From Ilyonectria destructans (Eukaryota > Ascomycota > Sordariomycetes > Hypocreales > Nectriaceae): DNA of 64,000 bases. The stretch lies in contig JAHEWK010000012.1 in the NCBI GenBank assembly GCA_020740775.1, positions 248,001-312,000 on the forward strand, read 5' to 3'. The notes beneath the pieces were generated by a model. The model worked only from the letters and a program-made list of their open reading frames with translations, was not told the origin of the DNA and did not search any database. This document shows, piece after piece, positions 12,123-21,802 of this stretch. How positions within the stretch are numbered: position 1 is the first letter of the stretch; each line of letters begins with the position of its first letter. The position numbers were made by a program, and so were the translations under genes.

Positions 12123-13479
12123 CTAATCTTTGTAAAAGTCCGCAAGGCCATTGGGATATTTTTCTAGAAGCCGAAGCATCTCTTCTCGAACTCTGCACCT
12201 ACGTCAATAACAAGGATTAGGCTGTTAGGGTGAGAGATTTACCTGTGAAGCAACGATGCCCATTGCGGCCACATTCCTGCGGTAAGGAGGTCGTTGCGCC
12301 TGAACAGATAAGCCAAGGATCGGAGACACTATTTCTGAGACATACATAGAATACAGTGCGTTACGATCATCAAAATCCTCCTGAGGCTCAGAAGCGCCAA
12401 CCTCTTTCTTATAGAGATCCAAGAACTCCAAACCAATGGCGTATCGCGGGTCCCTCATGCATTGCAAATCCACTAGAGTGAATATTAGTAAAAAAGTGGA
12501 CCGGCTAGGTGAAAGTCACTGCACCAACTTTCATTGTGCCCATAGAAACAGCAAGCGTCAAAGATGATCGGCTGCTTGCTGTCAACATCTATTTGGATAT
12601 TCCCATCCCAAAGATCGCCATGACACAAAGTAGGCTTGATGCTCCTACCATCGGTTTGCAACGGTCGCAGCAGTCTCGGAATGGTCGTTGAGATGAATTC
12701 ATCAGCAACCTTGGCAAGCTCAGCGTCTTCACCCCGATTGCGTTGCGCGTATGCCAGGTTGGAGCGGAACTCTCTCGTAAAGAATTCCTCCCAGCTCTCG
12801 CACCAGTTGTTGATCATGGGTGGAACACCGTAGAAGGTTGTGACATGGAATCCGAAATTACCAGTCGGTGAAGTCGAAGACTGATGCAGTTTCTTCAAAA
12901 TAGATAAAAACTGAACGAGGGGAGGCGAGCATGCCCGAAGATTACGAAACTTTGTGAGGAAGAAGGCTTTGGACTGGTCCTGTTCGAAAGTCCCCCAGGC
13001 GAGTGGATGCACGACGTTGTCAGGGATATATGACGCTAGAGCTTTCTGTCCCTCATACTCGCCCTCAGCCATTTCGGCGGCTTGCTCTCGTTCAATGATC
13101 TGTTGCTTTGGTGTGAGCTAGTCTTATTTATCCATCATAAAATACATATGTAAACAGGGTACTTACTTTAACGAAATATGTGCTCTCCTCTCCGTTAACC
13201 TCTGTGTCTATTCGTAGACCCGTGGACCACTGGATACAGCCTAGTCATTAGTATATAGCAACGCCTTTGTAGTTTAAAACTCGAAAGCTCGTGGTATTTC
13301 AGCTGTGTTTAATTATCCTACATTCTTTTTGCCATGTTGGGCAATGGAAACGATTTTACTGTCGGGAGGAAGAGCTGAAGGCGTCGAATAGTATCCCTCA
13401 GGTCCCGTTAATCCATTAGACAGGTCAAGGATTTTGGCTCACCAGCGATAATTGCGGGGTCCAAAACTTCAGTGCTCAT
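12123..13479 (-). CDS. Ketosamine-3-kinase / fructosamine-3-kinase family protein
   Basis: Seven exons on the minus strand: 13479-13443, 13374-13322, 13229-13167, 13099-12529, 12472-12346, 12299-12243 and 12198-12123, giving 327 residues. Family (fructosamine kinase, aminoglycoside-phosphotransferase fold) motifs: AALPPDSKIVSI near the N-terminus, FVKII at the ATP lysine, EGEYEG, the catalytic loop LCHGDLWDGN, and the metal-binding IIFDACCFYGHNE. The spliced C-terminus reads MDLQCMRDPRYAIG, EDFDDRNALYSMRND, MWPQWASLL and ends EKYPNGLADFYKD. These enzymes phosphorylate fructosamines or ketosamines on glycated amines so that they break down. Reading without the 46-bp and 68-bp introns suggests frameshifts, but correct splicing keeps one intact frame. 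It is transcribed toward the MFS gene. No sign of degradation. Confidence 0.85.
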
Positions 13480-13802
13480 TTTTCGACAGCTTGTGAAGCG
13501 AGGAGACTCTCACTTTCGTTGTTTTGCGGCAATCTGAGGGATCTCTAGAACCTGATGTCGATTGAAACCAGAATGCGGAGAATCAGGCTTTGTTACGAGC
13601 CGTTATCCAGCGGAATCCTTTTATCCGTGCCTGAGGCGCGTCTCGCCAGCTTACCGATGCCCGATTGGGCCATCTTGTGTGGCCGACCAACACGTAACTA
13701 GGGTGAGGCTACGGCTACCGCTACGGCTAGCTAGAAATTCTAACTTGAATCCAAATTATGTCACCGCACCCGCGATGCCGGTATACTCTAATTCCCCCAT
13801 GA
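13480..13802. other. Divergent promoter region
   Basis: Separates the divergent ketosamine kinase (minus) and NLR (plus) genes. The NLR start at 13803 is the least certain end; an upstream ATG at 13799 is in another frame. Confidence 0.4.
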
Positions 13803-16258
13803 ATGATCGTACTCAGACTGATTCTCACACATTTGCAGGTTTTCCACCGCGACCACGACCGGCGAAAGCCCAGTGTCGCCAGCGACATTCCGTCGAACCT
13901 AGGCCGGAGCGGGGGTGCTTCCATCGAACCGACATCCCCCTCTCCCGGTTGCAGGCTGAGCTCTGCTGCACTGCCCTCAGACACTGGTGCGGGCAAAAAA
14001 GATGTTACATTGCGGCCAAGCCCCTTCACCAAGAAGCCCTTTACCAGCCCGTGGGCTCAGAAGAGACGAAGCAGCGACGACGAAAACGGCACGAAGTCCC
14101 GGGGGCCACTAGGACTGCGTCTTTTGCATTCGTCCCCCGAGCCATTGATAGATATTATATTTGTCCATGGATTGCGTGGCGGGTCTGTAAAAACATGGCA
14201 GAAAGGAAAGGACCCTCGTTTCTTCTGGCCCCAGTTCTGGTTGCCGATGGAGCCGGAGTTCCACAACGTGAACATCCACAGCTTTGGGTACGATGCAGAC
14301 TGGGCAAGCAGCAACGCTAGCATCCTCGATGTGCATGACTTCGGCCAGTCTCTTTTGGAAGAGATGAGAAACTCCCCTTCTTTGAGAAACAACTCCGGTG
14401 TGGGTTCGAAGATATTTGCGCCTCGCAATAAGAGTCTGTGGCTTACTGGTTTCTAAAGGCACCAATTGTCCTACTTGGACACTCCATGGGGGGTCTTGTA
14501 ATCAAGAAGGTACGTAAATTGACGGGAATCAGCTGCTGGTCAATTAAGGTTCTAACAACAAGATGCATTGCCATAGGCCTTCGTTCTATCTAAAGAGGTC
14601 TCAGAGTTCCGAGATCGCATCCGGTGTATCTTCTTCCTCGCCACACCACATCGAGGTTCCAATTACGCCGCAATGTTAAACAACATTCTAACTGTCTCCG
14701 GGGTCATGTCCTCACGGCCCTACATATCCGATCTGACGATTGGCTCAACCTCCGCTCAGCGTATCAACGATGACTTTGTAAAGTACGCGAACGATTTGAC
14801 TATATTCTCATTTTATGAAACGCTTGCTATGAACATCCGCATTTCATCGCGCATAATAGTTGAGAAGGACTCGGCAATTTTAGGTAAGATTATTCAAGCT
14901 CGTCACCAAATCGTGTCAGTACAGAGTTAAACAGTTACTTCACAGGGCCAGGATGCAGGAATGAAAGAGTTCAGTATCTCAACGCGAATCACAAGGATAT
15001 TTGCAAATTCGACAGCCGAGAGGATCCAAACTACGTCACTTTAAGAAACGCCCTGGCTGGCGCATTGCAAATCTTACTTCAGGATGGTATGCATATTCTA
15101 GACCTAGGTTTGAATACTACTAATATAACATGCAGTCTCAATGACCGAGAAGGAAAAGGCAGGGGAGCAAATGAAGCTTCTCAAGCCATATCTTGGCATA
15201 TCAGATCTACCCGACGAGAAGTACCACAAAGTCGAGGGCTCTTGTCGATGGATCGACTCTCGAGATGACTTCCAAGACTGGAGAGATTCCGCCGCCGACT
15301 TTATCACTGTAGAGAAAGAAGAGGCAGAGGCAAACAAGAACAACCCCTCAATATATTGGGTCCGCGCCAACCCAGGTACAGGCAAAACCTATCTCGCCTC
15401 TCATGTCATCGCAGAACTCCAAAACTTTCGGCTGGGGTGTGCCTATCATTACTTCCACGTCGGAAACGAGAACGCGCGCTCGCTTGGGGGTTGCTTCCGG
15501 TCCATAGCCTACCAGATGGCCATATCCAATGCGGCAGTTAGAGAGAAGCTAGTAAGGTTACGTGAGGATGGGTCCACCTTTGACAAGGACGACTCTCTCA
15601 CCATCTGGAATATAATCTTCAAAAGGGGCATCTTCCAGGTACGTTTATGGTTCAATCAATATCAATATAGCTCCAGTGGCTAATTTCTCAGGCTTGCATC
15701 AAATCGACTCAGTACTGGGTAGTTGACGCCCTTGACGAGTGTTTCAAGTATCAGGAGTTCTTCACCATGCTGAAGGGGGCGAACCCAAGCTTTCCGTTGC
15801 GAATATTCATCACGAGTCGCAAAGTCTCTGACTTTCAGCGGCTCTATCGTCCTCTAGAAGCATCTGCATCTCTTACATGCATCGAGATACCCGAGAAAGA
15901 TAGCATGAGCGATATTGAGTGCTACATTGAGAGTCGAATCGAGAACCTACCGATCGACACCATTGCGGACAAAAAGGAGCTGGAAAGCAAAGTGCTCCGG
16001 CGTTCGAATGCTTCATTCCTGTGGGTGCGACTTGTTCTAGACGAACTCGAACAGGTGTACTCCAAGGAGAGCATTCTACAAGTCCTTGAAGGAATCCCGG
16101 AAGGGATGGTACCATACTATGAGAGAACAACAAGAGTAATGGCAGAAAACAAATTAGAGAAGCACATCGCCAAGGCCGTGCTTGTAACGGGTCAGGCCCA
16201 CTTGGCTGGCGGCTCTGCCGCCAAGCCCGAATTCTTCTCCACAGCGCCATCGAGTTGA
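13803..16258 (+). pseudogene. NLR-like gene, 5' part: alpha/beta-hydrolase and NACHT domains, cut by a retrotransposon
   Basis: Exons 13803-14399, 14459-14509, 14577-14883, 14946-15086, 15136-15638 and 15692-16182 join in frame. An alpha/beta-hydrolase of the SesB/DUF676-like kind comes first: IIFVHGLRGG near residue 119, nucleophile elbow GHSMGG near 205, ATPHRGSNY after it. A NACHT NTPase follows with Walker A NPGTGKT near 443 and Walker B VVDALDEC near 543, then FITSRK. The coding frame stops being native at 16182 (residue 697), where the gypsy LTR begins, and reads about 25 LTR codons to a TGA at 16256-16258. The truncated product would keep the hydrolase and NACHT parts but lose the WD40 sensor. 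Fungal NLRs of this architecture (HET-E/HET-D relatives) act in non-self recognition and cell death. Confidence 0.85.
16178..16182 (+). repeat. Target site duplication GTGCT, left copy
   Basis: GTGCT directly precedes the left LTR and recurs at 21798-21802 directly after the right LTR. A 5-bp duplication is the usual product of Ty3/gypsy integrase. Confidence 0.95.
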
Positions 16259-16398
16259 TTCTCGAATCTTCTATATTAAAGAAGATATAACGCGTCTTCA
16301 CGCACCCAGTTTGTATTTAGATTCTTTCCTTTCTTCATCTTGAAAGTAAACAGCATAGGGACTAGTTAGTTGAATCAACTCACTAGAGGCCTTTCACA
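16183..16398 (+). repeat. 5' LTR of the gypsy element
   Basis: 216 bp, TGTAAC...TTCACA, identical by eye to 21582-21797. It contains TATATTAAA at 16272-16280. The sequence complementary to the primer-binding site is at 16337-16348; by analogy with Tf1 that is the likely RNA start, making U3 about 154 bp. Confidence 0.95.
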
Positions 16399-16410
16399 TA
16401 CTTTCAAGAT
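16399..16410 (+). promoter_or_regulatory. Primer-binding site, self-priming type
   Basis: TACTTTCAAGAT starts at the first base after the LTR and is the perfect 12-nt reverse complement of 16337-16348 inside the LTR. The Tf1/sushi group of fungal and vertebrate elements primes reverse transcription from the 5' end of its own RNA in this way. Confidence 0.7.
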
Positions 16411-16478
16411 CACTTCAGAAATCTGCTGAAGTCCAGAAGTCAACGACTCATCCCGAGTCCAGAAGTCAAAAAGTCAGC

Positions 16479-16530
16479 CGAAGCACCCGAAGCACCCAAA
16501 GCACCCGAAGCACCCGAAGCACCCGGAGTT
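16479..16530 (+). repeat. Short tandem repeat in the gypsy leader
   Basis: About five copies of a GAAGCACCC nonamer with small variations lie in the untranslated leader, shortly before the gag ATG at 16572. Related AGAAGTCA/AGAAGTTA units flank it. Confidence 0.6.
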
Positions 16531-16571
16531 AAGAAGTTAGAAGCACCAGAAGCCACAAGCGAAGAAGAATA

Positions 16572-17891
16572 ATGGACCACTCAGACGGCATGACTCAGGG
16601 GGAAACCACTAGCCAGTCGGCTAGCGTACTCGAGCAACTCTTGAGCGAAGTCAGGCTTATGCGGTCCGAGAATATGGCCCTAAGAGAGGCAAATGAGGAA
16701 ACGAAATTGAAGCTGTTAGCACTGGAAACGTCCATCCAGTCTATACAGCCCACACCAGCGCCCACGCTGGCGCCAGAAGACAATAAGACAACCGCTGTTC
16801 CTGTCACTCCCAACACTACTACCAACCCTTCTATCACCGCCGATCCCGCCAATACGGTTATCACTTACAGTCCTCACCCGACCAAGCGCCCCAAGCTGCG
16901 AGATGTCCCGAAGTACAGTGGTGACAAGTCCCAGTGGCGTAGCTGGAAGTTGGAGACCGAAGGGAAGCTACGAGTCGACGGCGAAGCCCTCGGAGACGCA
17001 GAGGGCCACTTTATGTATGTCTTTATGAGCCTGGAAGGCAAGGCTAAAGACAATGTGACCACCTTTGTGGAGATGCAAATTGAGAAGAGGACGTTTAATG
17101 TGGCTGAACTGCTCAACCGCCTTGAACTGTTGTACGGAGAGAAGGATCGTAAACAGAGAGCTACTCGCAACCTGCACTCGATTAAGCAAGGAGAAAACGA
17201 ACCCTTTACTTCGTTCTACCCTCGTTTCGAGAAAGAGATCGCCAACGCCAATGCCGAATATTGGCCAGATGACAGCAAGATTTCTTACCTCCAGGAGGCA
17301 CTAAACGACAGAATGAAGGCCGCTCTTATAGGCTCTGATTCCGTCGCGATTAGCACCTACGTTGGGCTGGCAAAGAGGTGCGACTCGCTTAGCAGCCAGA
17401 TGGAACTGTTAGGCCAGTGGAAGAAACCTCGCGGCAACACGAGGGGCTTGGACAACCACGGTAGTCAGAGCAGCCAGAGATCTCAGCAACAGCATGTCCA
17501 GCAGGCTGAGGTCAGAAGAGAGGACATGATGGAATGGGAGCCAACCCCACAAGCATCCACTCAAGTAAACGCTGGGCGCACCCGCGGCGGCAAGAACACG
17601 AATGGCTACCAGTCCAGGCGACCAGAGGATCAGGCTTTGCTCGGTAAGCGTGCCAAGTGGGTCGATCAGGATGAAATGGATGCACGCTACCGCGAAGGAC
17701 GTTGTCTCCGTTGCGGAAGAGATAACTGCAGAATCGAACGCTGTCCATTAGCCGCACCTATTCGGCCCGGGAGCGTAACCAGACGCACTCAAGTCAACGC
17801 CGCAGCCCCCTCGCGCCCCTCGGTTACCAACGCCGCGATCGTTGAAGAAGGCGAAGATGCCACTCTCCAGAGCGACGGAGATTCAGACTAG
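16572..17891 (+). CDS. Gag protein of the gypsy element
   Basis: 439 residues. An N-terminal coiled-coil-like stretch (LEQLLSEVRLMRSENMALRE) precedes a Pro/Thr-rich linker, then a retrotransposon Gag core (KYSGDKSQWRSWK, AKDNVTTF, about residues 105-290). A Cys knuckle lies near 378-391: CLRCGRDNCRIERC has the CX2CX4-X4C spacing but carries Cys where the classical CCHC knuckle has His. The frame ends in UAG at 17889-17891. Pol follows in the same frame, so Gag-Pol is probably made by readthrough. Confidence 0.9.
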   Translation: MDHSDGMTQGETTSQSASVLEQLLSEVRLMRSENMALREANEETKLKLLALETSIQSIQPTPAPTLAPEDNKTTAVPVTPNTTTNPSITADPANTVITYSPHPTKRPKLRDVPKYSGDKSQWRSWKLETEGKLRVDGEALGDAEGHFMYVFMSLEGKAKDNVTTFVEMQIEKRTFNVAELLNRLELLYGEKDRKQRATRNLHSIKQGENEPFTSFYPRFEKEIANANAEYWPDDSKISYLQEALNDRMKAALIGSDSVAISTYVGLAKRCDSLSSQMELLGQWKKPRGNTRGLDNHGSQSSQRSQQQHVQQAEVRREDMMEWEPTPQASTQVNAGRTRGGKNTNGYQSRRPEDQALLGKRAKWVDQDEMDARYREGRCLRCGRDNCRIERCPLAAPIRPGSVTRRTQVNAAAPSRPSVTNAAIVEEGEDATLQSDGDSD

Positions 17892-20800
17892 GAACACGCG
17901 GCGGCTGTGAGAGAATGGGAGACAACCGGTAAAAAGAGAACGGATGGAGATCCATTCATAGCAGACGTTAGGGTGAATGGAACGGACTTCGTACCATCCC
18001 TCGTCGACTATGGTTGCCTCTGCTACGGCGCGGTTAGCAAACGGACCTTCCAATCTCTTCAGCTGCCACATATACCTGTTCAACCTCGCATCCTCGAGAA
18101 TGCAGCAGGAGACGGCAAGGAGGTTAAGATCGACAAGATCACTTACTTATCGATCGACCTAGACGGACACCAACAGCGCCGTGTATTTATGTACGTCATT
18201 GACGACCTTAACTGGGATATGATTCTAGGCAAACGATGGATGGAAGATCAAGATGTTCACATTCATGCGAAGGAAGGATACTTGGAGATCGGAACCAGTG
18301 GAGCTCAAGTACAAGACCGACAACGCTATCGGCCCCCTCGACTAGAGGTCTCGAAGGTGATGGCCGCTGCCTTTCTAGGCGACGTGCGCCGCAACAGACG
18401 TACAGGCGGCGTTGGAGTTTATGCCGTCACGATGGCGGACATCGACAAAGCCTTGAGACCGAAACCAAAGATCGACCCAGTGGAGAAGTTGCCACCACAC
18501 TACCACAAGTGGTTACAAGCCTTCTCTCGACAACTGGCCAACCAGTTACCTCCCCACAGGCCAGGCGTTGACCTGAAGATCGAAGTCCTACGAGACGAAC
18601 ACGGCCGCGAGAAACCCCTACCCTGGGGTCCGCTTTATGGCATGTCTCGCGAAGAGCTATTGGTACTGCGGAAGACACTTACAGAGCTTCTCGACAAGGA
18701 GTTTATCAGAGTTAGCAGTTCACCCGCGGCGGCACCGGTTCTCATGGTGAAAAAGCCTGGTGGAGGCGTTCGCTTTTGTGTGGATTACCGAGGACTGAAC
18801 AACATCACCAAGAAGGACCGCTATCCGCTGCCCTTACTCAACGAAACGCTACGCACTGTGGCAAAGGCAAAGTGGTTCACGAAGCTAGATGTTATAGCAG
18901 CATTCCACAAGATCAGGGTCGCCCCCGGAGACGAAGAAAAGACGGCCTTCAGAACACGCTACGGATCTTTTGAATGGCTGGTAGTCCCATTTGGACTGAC
19001 AGGTGCACCCGCAGCCTTTCAACGGTATATCAACAGCGTGCTCCAAGACTACCTAGACGATTTCGTGTCAGCATACATCGACGACGTGTTGATCTTCTCT
19101 TCTGGAAGCATTCAAGACCACCGCGACAAAGTCGGCAGGGTCCTCCAACGCCTAATGGATGCTGGGCTACAGCTAGACATCAGCAAGAGCGAATTCGAAG
19201 TCAAGACGGTGAAATATCTCGGGTTCATTATCGAGGCGGAGAACGGGATCCGAGTCGATCCTGAGAAGGTCAAGGCTGTCAAGGAATGGACTACGCCAAC
19301 GAACGTAAAAGCCGTTAGAGCCTTTATCGGTTTCGCGAACTTCTATAGGATTTTCATGCCTGAGTTCTCAGAGATAGCAGAGCCGCTGATACGGCTAACG
19401 AAAAAGGACGTACCCTTCCGTTGGGACGACCTATGCGAAGAAGCCTTTGAGAAGCTTAAGGACCTGTTGATCACGGCCCCTATTCTAGCTCATTTCCACC
19501 CGGAGAGAGAGACTATCGTGGAGGCAGATTCTTCAGGATTTGTCACTGGGGGTGTCCTCTCCCAGCGAGACGACGAAGACGGACTATTACGGCCTGTCGC
19601 CTATTTCTCGAAGAAACACTCGCCAGCAGAGGTCAACTACGCTATTCACGACAAGGAACTGCTTGCTATTGTAAGGTGTCTGGAGCAATGGGAACCAGAG
19701 CTGCGAGCTGTGAAGAATTTCAGGATCCTCACGGACCATCAGAATCTGAAATACTTCTATTCGGAGAGAAGATTAACGGAAAGACAAGTACGATGGTCGG
19801 AGTTCTTATCCAGGTTCCATTTCACACTCGAATGGAGACCCGGAAAGAAGGCTGGACTGCCAGACGCGCTCTCTCGACGAGACCAAGATATGCCAGCCGA
19901 CTACTCGGACGAGCGGCTCAAGGCACGCATTATGAGGCTCTTTCAGGACGACCATCTTAGAAGGGTACGCATCTCGACAGTTTCCACCAACACTGAGGGC
20001 GCCCTGGAGTTTGATTTCGAAAAGGATATCAGGCTATTCGAGGACCAGGAATTGCAGCAACTTTGGGACGCCGCACGCCGAGAGGACAAGCTCTACCAGG
20101 AACTCACGAAGCTAGTAGCGAATGGAGAGAAGAACTTACCGACACAGTTGCAAAAGGAGAAGGTTGTGAGTATCTCAGAATGCTCACTGGATGACAAAGG
20201 TCTCCTATGCTTCCGGAATCGTGTCTGGATACCCAACTCTGAGCCGCTGCGCACGAAGATTATTCAAGCAACACACGACTCCCACATTACCGGGCACCCG
20301 GGGAGAGACCTTACGTACTCTATTCTGTCGAGACGCTTCTTTTGGCCGGGCGCAGCTAGCGAAGTACGCCAATTCGTGCGTAACTGTGAGGTCTGCGGAA
20401 GGAACACCATTTGGAGAGACACGAAGAGAGGGCTCCTGAAGCCATTACCCATTCCGCAACGAATATGGAGCGAGGTCACTATCGACTTCATTACGGACCT
20501 CCCACCATCGGGACGGGATGGCGCGACGAACTGCATGGTAGTCACAGACCGGCTTACCAAAGGCGTCGAACTCGAAGGCATGAGCGATATCTCCTCGGAA
20601 GCGGTTGCTAAGAGACTCTTCGAACGGCACTACCCGGTCCATGGTATTCCAACAGCCATAACCAGTGACCGTGGGCCCCAGTTTGTCAGCGACATGTGGA
20701 AGCACTTCTGCAAACTGCTGCAGATCGAGCAGCGGCTATCGACGGCGTACCACCCACAGACGGATGGAGCGACGGAGCGAATGAACCAAGAGGTTGAGAA

Positions 20801-21581
20801 GATCCTACGAATATGGACAAACTATCTCCAAGAGAATTGGCTAGACCTGCTACCAATAGCCATGGCAACAATCAACGAGAGGGACGCGGCCTCTACCGGC
20901 CTAAGCCCGTTCTTCTTCATGCACGGCTACCACAACGAGCCAATTCAGCTAGTCGAGGATCGAAGAGCAGAAGATGCGAGGGAGGGCGAGGTTATGGCAG
21001 AAGACTTCATCCAGAGACTTCAGGACGCCACAGAGTTTGCGCAAGCTGCAATAGCTATGGCCCAAGAGATACAGCAAGCCCAAGCCAACAGGCACAGAAC
21101 TGCCTCGCCCCGCTACAAGCCTGGAGACTGGGTATACCTTAATCTGAAGAACGTCAAGACGTCACGGCCTTGTAAGAAGCTGGACTGGCTACATGCAAAA
21201 TACCAAGTGGTCGAGGAGATTAACCCACACGCCTACAAGTTAGACGTGCCCGGACGCATACACCCAGTATTCCATGTGGATTTGCTCCGGCCCGTCCCTG
21301 ACGACCCGCTACCATCACAGCAGGTCGATCACGAGAGCGCCCCACCAGTGCTGGTGGACGGTCAAGAGATGTACCTCGTTGAACGCATCCTCGATGAAAA
21401 GAAGGAAGGCACGCACAAGAAGGTGCTCGTGAAGTGGGTGGACTATTCGAGACCCACGTGGGAGCATCTCAGTGCTGTACGGCATACGGATGCATGGAAA
21501 CAATGGACAAAGCGGAAGAAGAAGAGAGTCAACTTCGAAAATCATCGTGAGATACACGCCAACTCTGGAGGAGGGGGGTAA
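17892..21581 (+). CDS. Pol polyprotein of the gypsy element: protease, RT, RNase H, integrase, chromodomain
   Basis: Open for 1,229 codons directly after the gag UAG, in the same frame. The first in-frame ATG lies beyond the protease site, so the protease is reachable only as a Gag-Pol fusion. Domains: aspartic protease with the variant site LVDYGC; reverse transcriptase with VDYRGLNNITKKDRYPLP and the catalytic YIDDVLIF; RNase H with VEADSSGFVTGGVLSQ; integrase with an HHCC zinc finger (HDSHITGHPG ... CEVCG), then TIDFITD, TSDRGPQF and HPQTDGATERMNQEVE giving D,D,E; the GPY/F-type segment; and a C-terminal chromodomain (YLVERILDEK, LVKWVDYSRPTWEHL). A chromodomain assigns it to the chromoviruses and may direct insertion to chromatin marks. 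The stop codon TAA abuts the 3' LTR. Confidence 0.92.
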   Translation, partial: EHAAAVREWETTGKKRTDGDPFIADVRVNGTDFVPSLVDYGCLCYGAVSKRTFQSLQLPHIPVQPRILENAAGDGKEVKIDKITYLSIDLDGHQQRRVFMYVIDDLNWDMILGKRWMEDQDVHIHAKEGYLEIGTSGAQVQDRQRYRPPRLEVSKVMAAAFLGDVRRNRRTGGVGVYAVTMADIDKALRPKPKIDPVEKLPPHYHKWLQAFSRQLANQLPPHRPGVDLKIEVLRDEHGREKPLPWGPLYGMSREELLVLRKTLTELLDKEFIRVSSSPAAAPVLMVKKPGGGVRFCVDYRGLNNITKKDRYPLPLLNETLRTVAKAKWFTKLDVIAAFHKIRVAPGDEEKTAFRTRYGSFEWLVVPFGLTGAPAAFQRYINSVLQDYLDDFVSAYIDDVLIFSSGSIQDHRDKVGRVLQRLMDAGLQLDISKSEFEVKTVKYLGFIIEAENGIRVDPEKVKAVKEWTTPTNVKAVRAFIGFANFYRIFMPEFSEIAEPLIRLTKKDVPFRWDDLCEEAFEKLKDLLITAPILAHFHPERETIVEADSSGFVTGGVLSQRDDEDGLLRPVAYFSKKHSPAEVNYAIHDKELLAIVRCLEQWEPELRAVKNFRILTDHQNLKYFYSERRLTERQVRWSEFLSRFHFTLEWRPGKKAGLPDALSRRDQDMPADYSDERLKARIMRLFQDDHLRRVRISTVSTNTEGALEFDFEKDIRLFEDQELQQLWDAARREDKLYQELTKLVANGEKNLPTQLQKEKVVSISECSLDDKGLLCFRNRVWIPNSEPLRTKIIQATHDSHITGHPGRDLTYSILSRRFFWPGAASEVRQFVRNCEVCGRNTIWRDTKRGLLKPLPIPQRIWSEVTIDFITDLPPSGRDGATNCMVVTDRLTKGVELEGMSDISSEAVAKRLFERHYPVHGIPTAITSDRGPQFVSDMWKHFCKLLQIEQRLSTAYHPQTDGATERMNQEVEKILRIWTNYLQENWLDLLPIAMATINERDAASTGLSPFFFMHGYHNEPIQLVEDRRAEDAREGEVMAEDFIQRLQDATEFAQAAIAMAQEIQQAQANRHRTASPRYKPGDWVYLNLKNVKTSRPCKKLDWLHAKYQVVEEINPHAYKLDVPGRIHPVFHVDLLRPVPDDPLPSQQVDHESAPPVLVDGQEMYLVERILDEKKEGTHKKVLVKWVDYSRPTWEHLSAVRHTDAWKQWTKRKKKRVNFENHREIHANSGGGG
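21567..21578 (+). promoter_or_regulatory. Polypurine tract
   Basis: GGAGGAGGGGGG lies three bases before the 3' LTR, inside the last pol codons. This is the expected primer for plus-strand synthesis. Confidence 0.7.
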
Positions 21582-21797
21582 TGTAACGGGTCAGGCCCAC
21601 TTGGCTGGCGGCTCTGCCGCCAAGCCCGAATTCTTCTCCACAGCGCCATCGAGTTGATTCTCGAATCTTCTATATTAAAGAAGATATAACGCGTCTTCAC
21701 GCACCCAGTTTGTATTTAGATTCTTTCCTTTCTTCATCTTGAAAGTAAACAGCATAGGGACTAGTTAGTTGAATCAACTCACTAGAGGCCTTTCACA
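21582..21797 (+). repeat. 3' LTR of the gypsy element
   Basis: 216 bp, identical by eye to the 5' LTR. Followed at 21798 by the GTGCT duplication and the resumed NLR coding frame. Confidence 0.95.
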
Positions 21798-21802
21798 GTG
21801 CT
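21798..21802 (+). repeat. Target site duplication GTGCT, right copy
   Basis: Matches 16178-16182. Removing the element and one copy puts the two halves of the NLR gene back in one reading frame. Confidence 0.95.

Larger units (their letters stand above)
16183..21797 (+). mobile_element. Full-length Ty3/gypsy chromovirus retrotransposon (5,615 bp)
   Basis: Two 216-bp LTRs, which I find identical by eye, begin TGTAAC and end TTCACA. They flank gag and pol in the order gag, protease, RT, RNase H, integrase, chromodomain. The element sits in the coding sequence of the NLR gene, same orientation, with duplication GTGCT. Identical LTRs and open frames (one UAG apart) indicate a recent insertion with no RIP-type mutation. 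A primer site directly after the LTR matches an LTR-internal stretch, suggesting self-priming as in the Tf1/sushi group. Confidence 0.95.

Noticed and set aside
12243..12472. Apparent frame change near the 3' end of the ketosamine kinase
   Set aside because: A 46-bp intron (12345-12300) removes it and yields the family sequence MRND...MWPQWASLL.
13322..13479. Apparent frameshift at the 5' end of the ketosamine kinase
   Set aside because: An intron 13442-13375 (branch GATTAAC, acceptor TTCAG) joins IIA to ALPPDSK in frame, so no lesion is needed.
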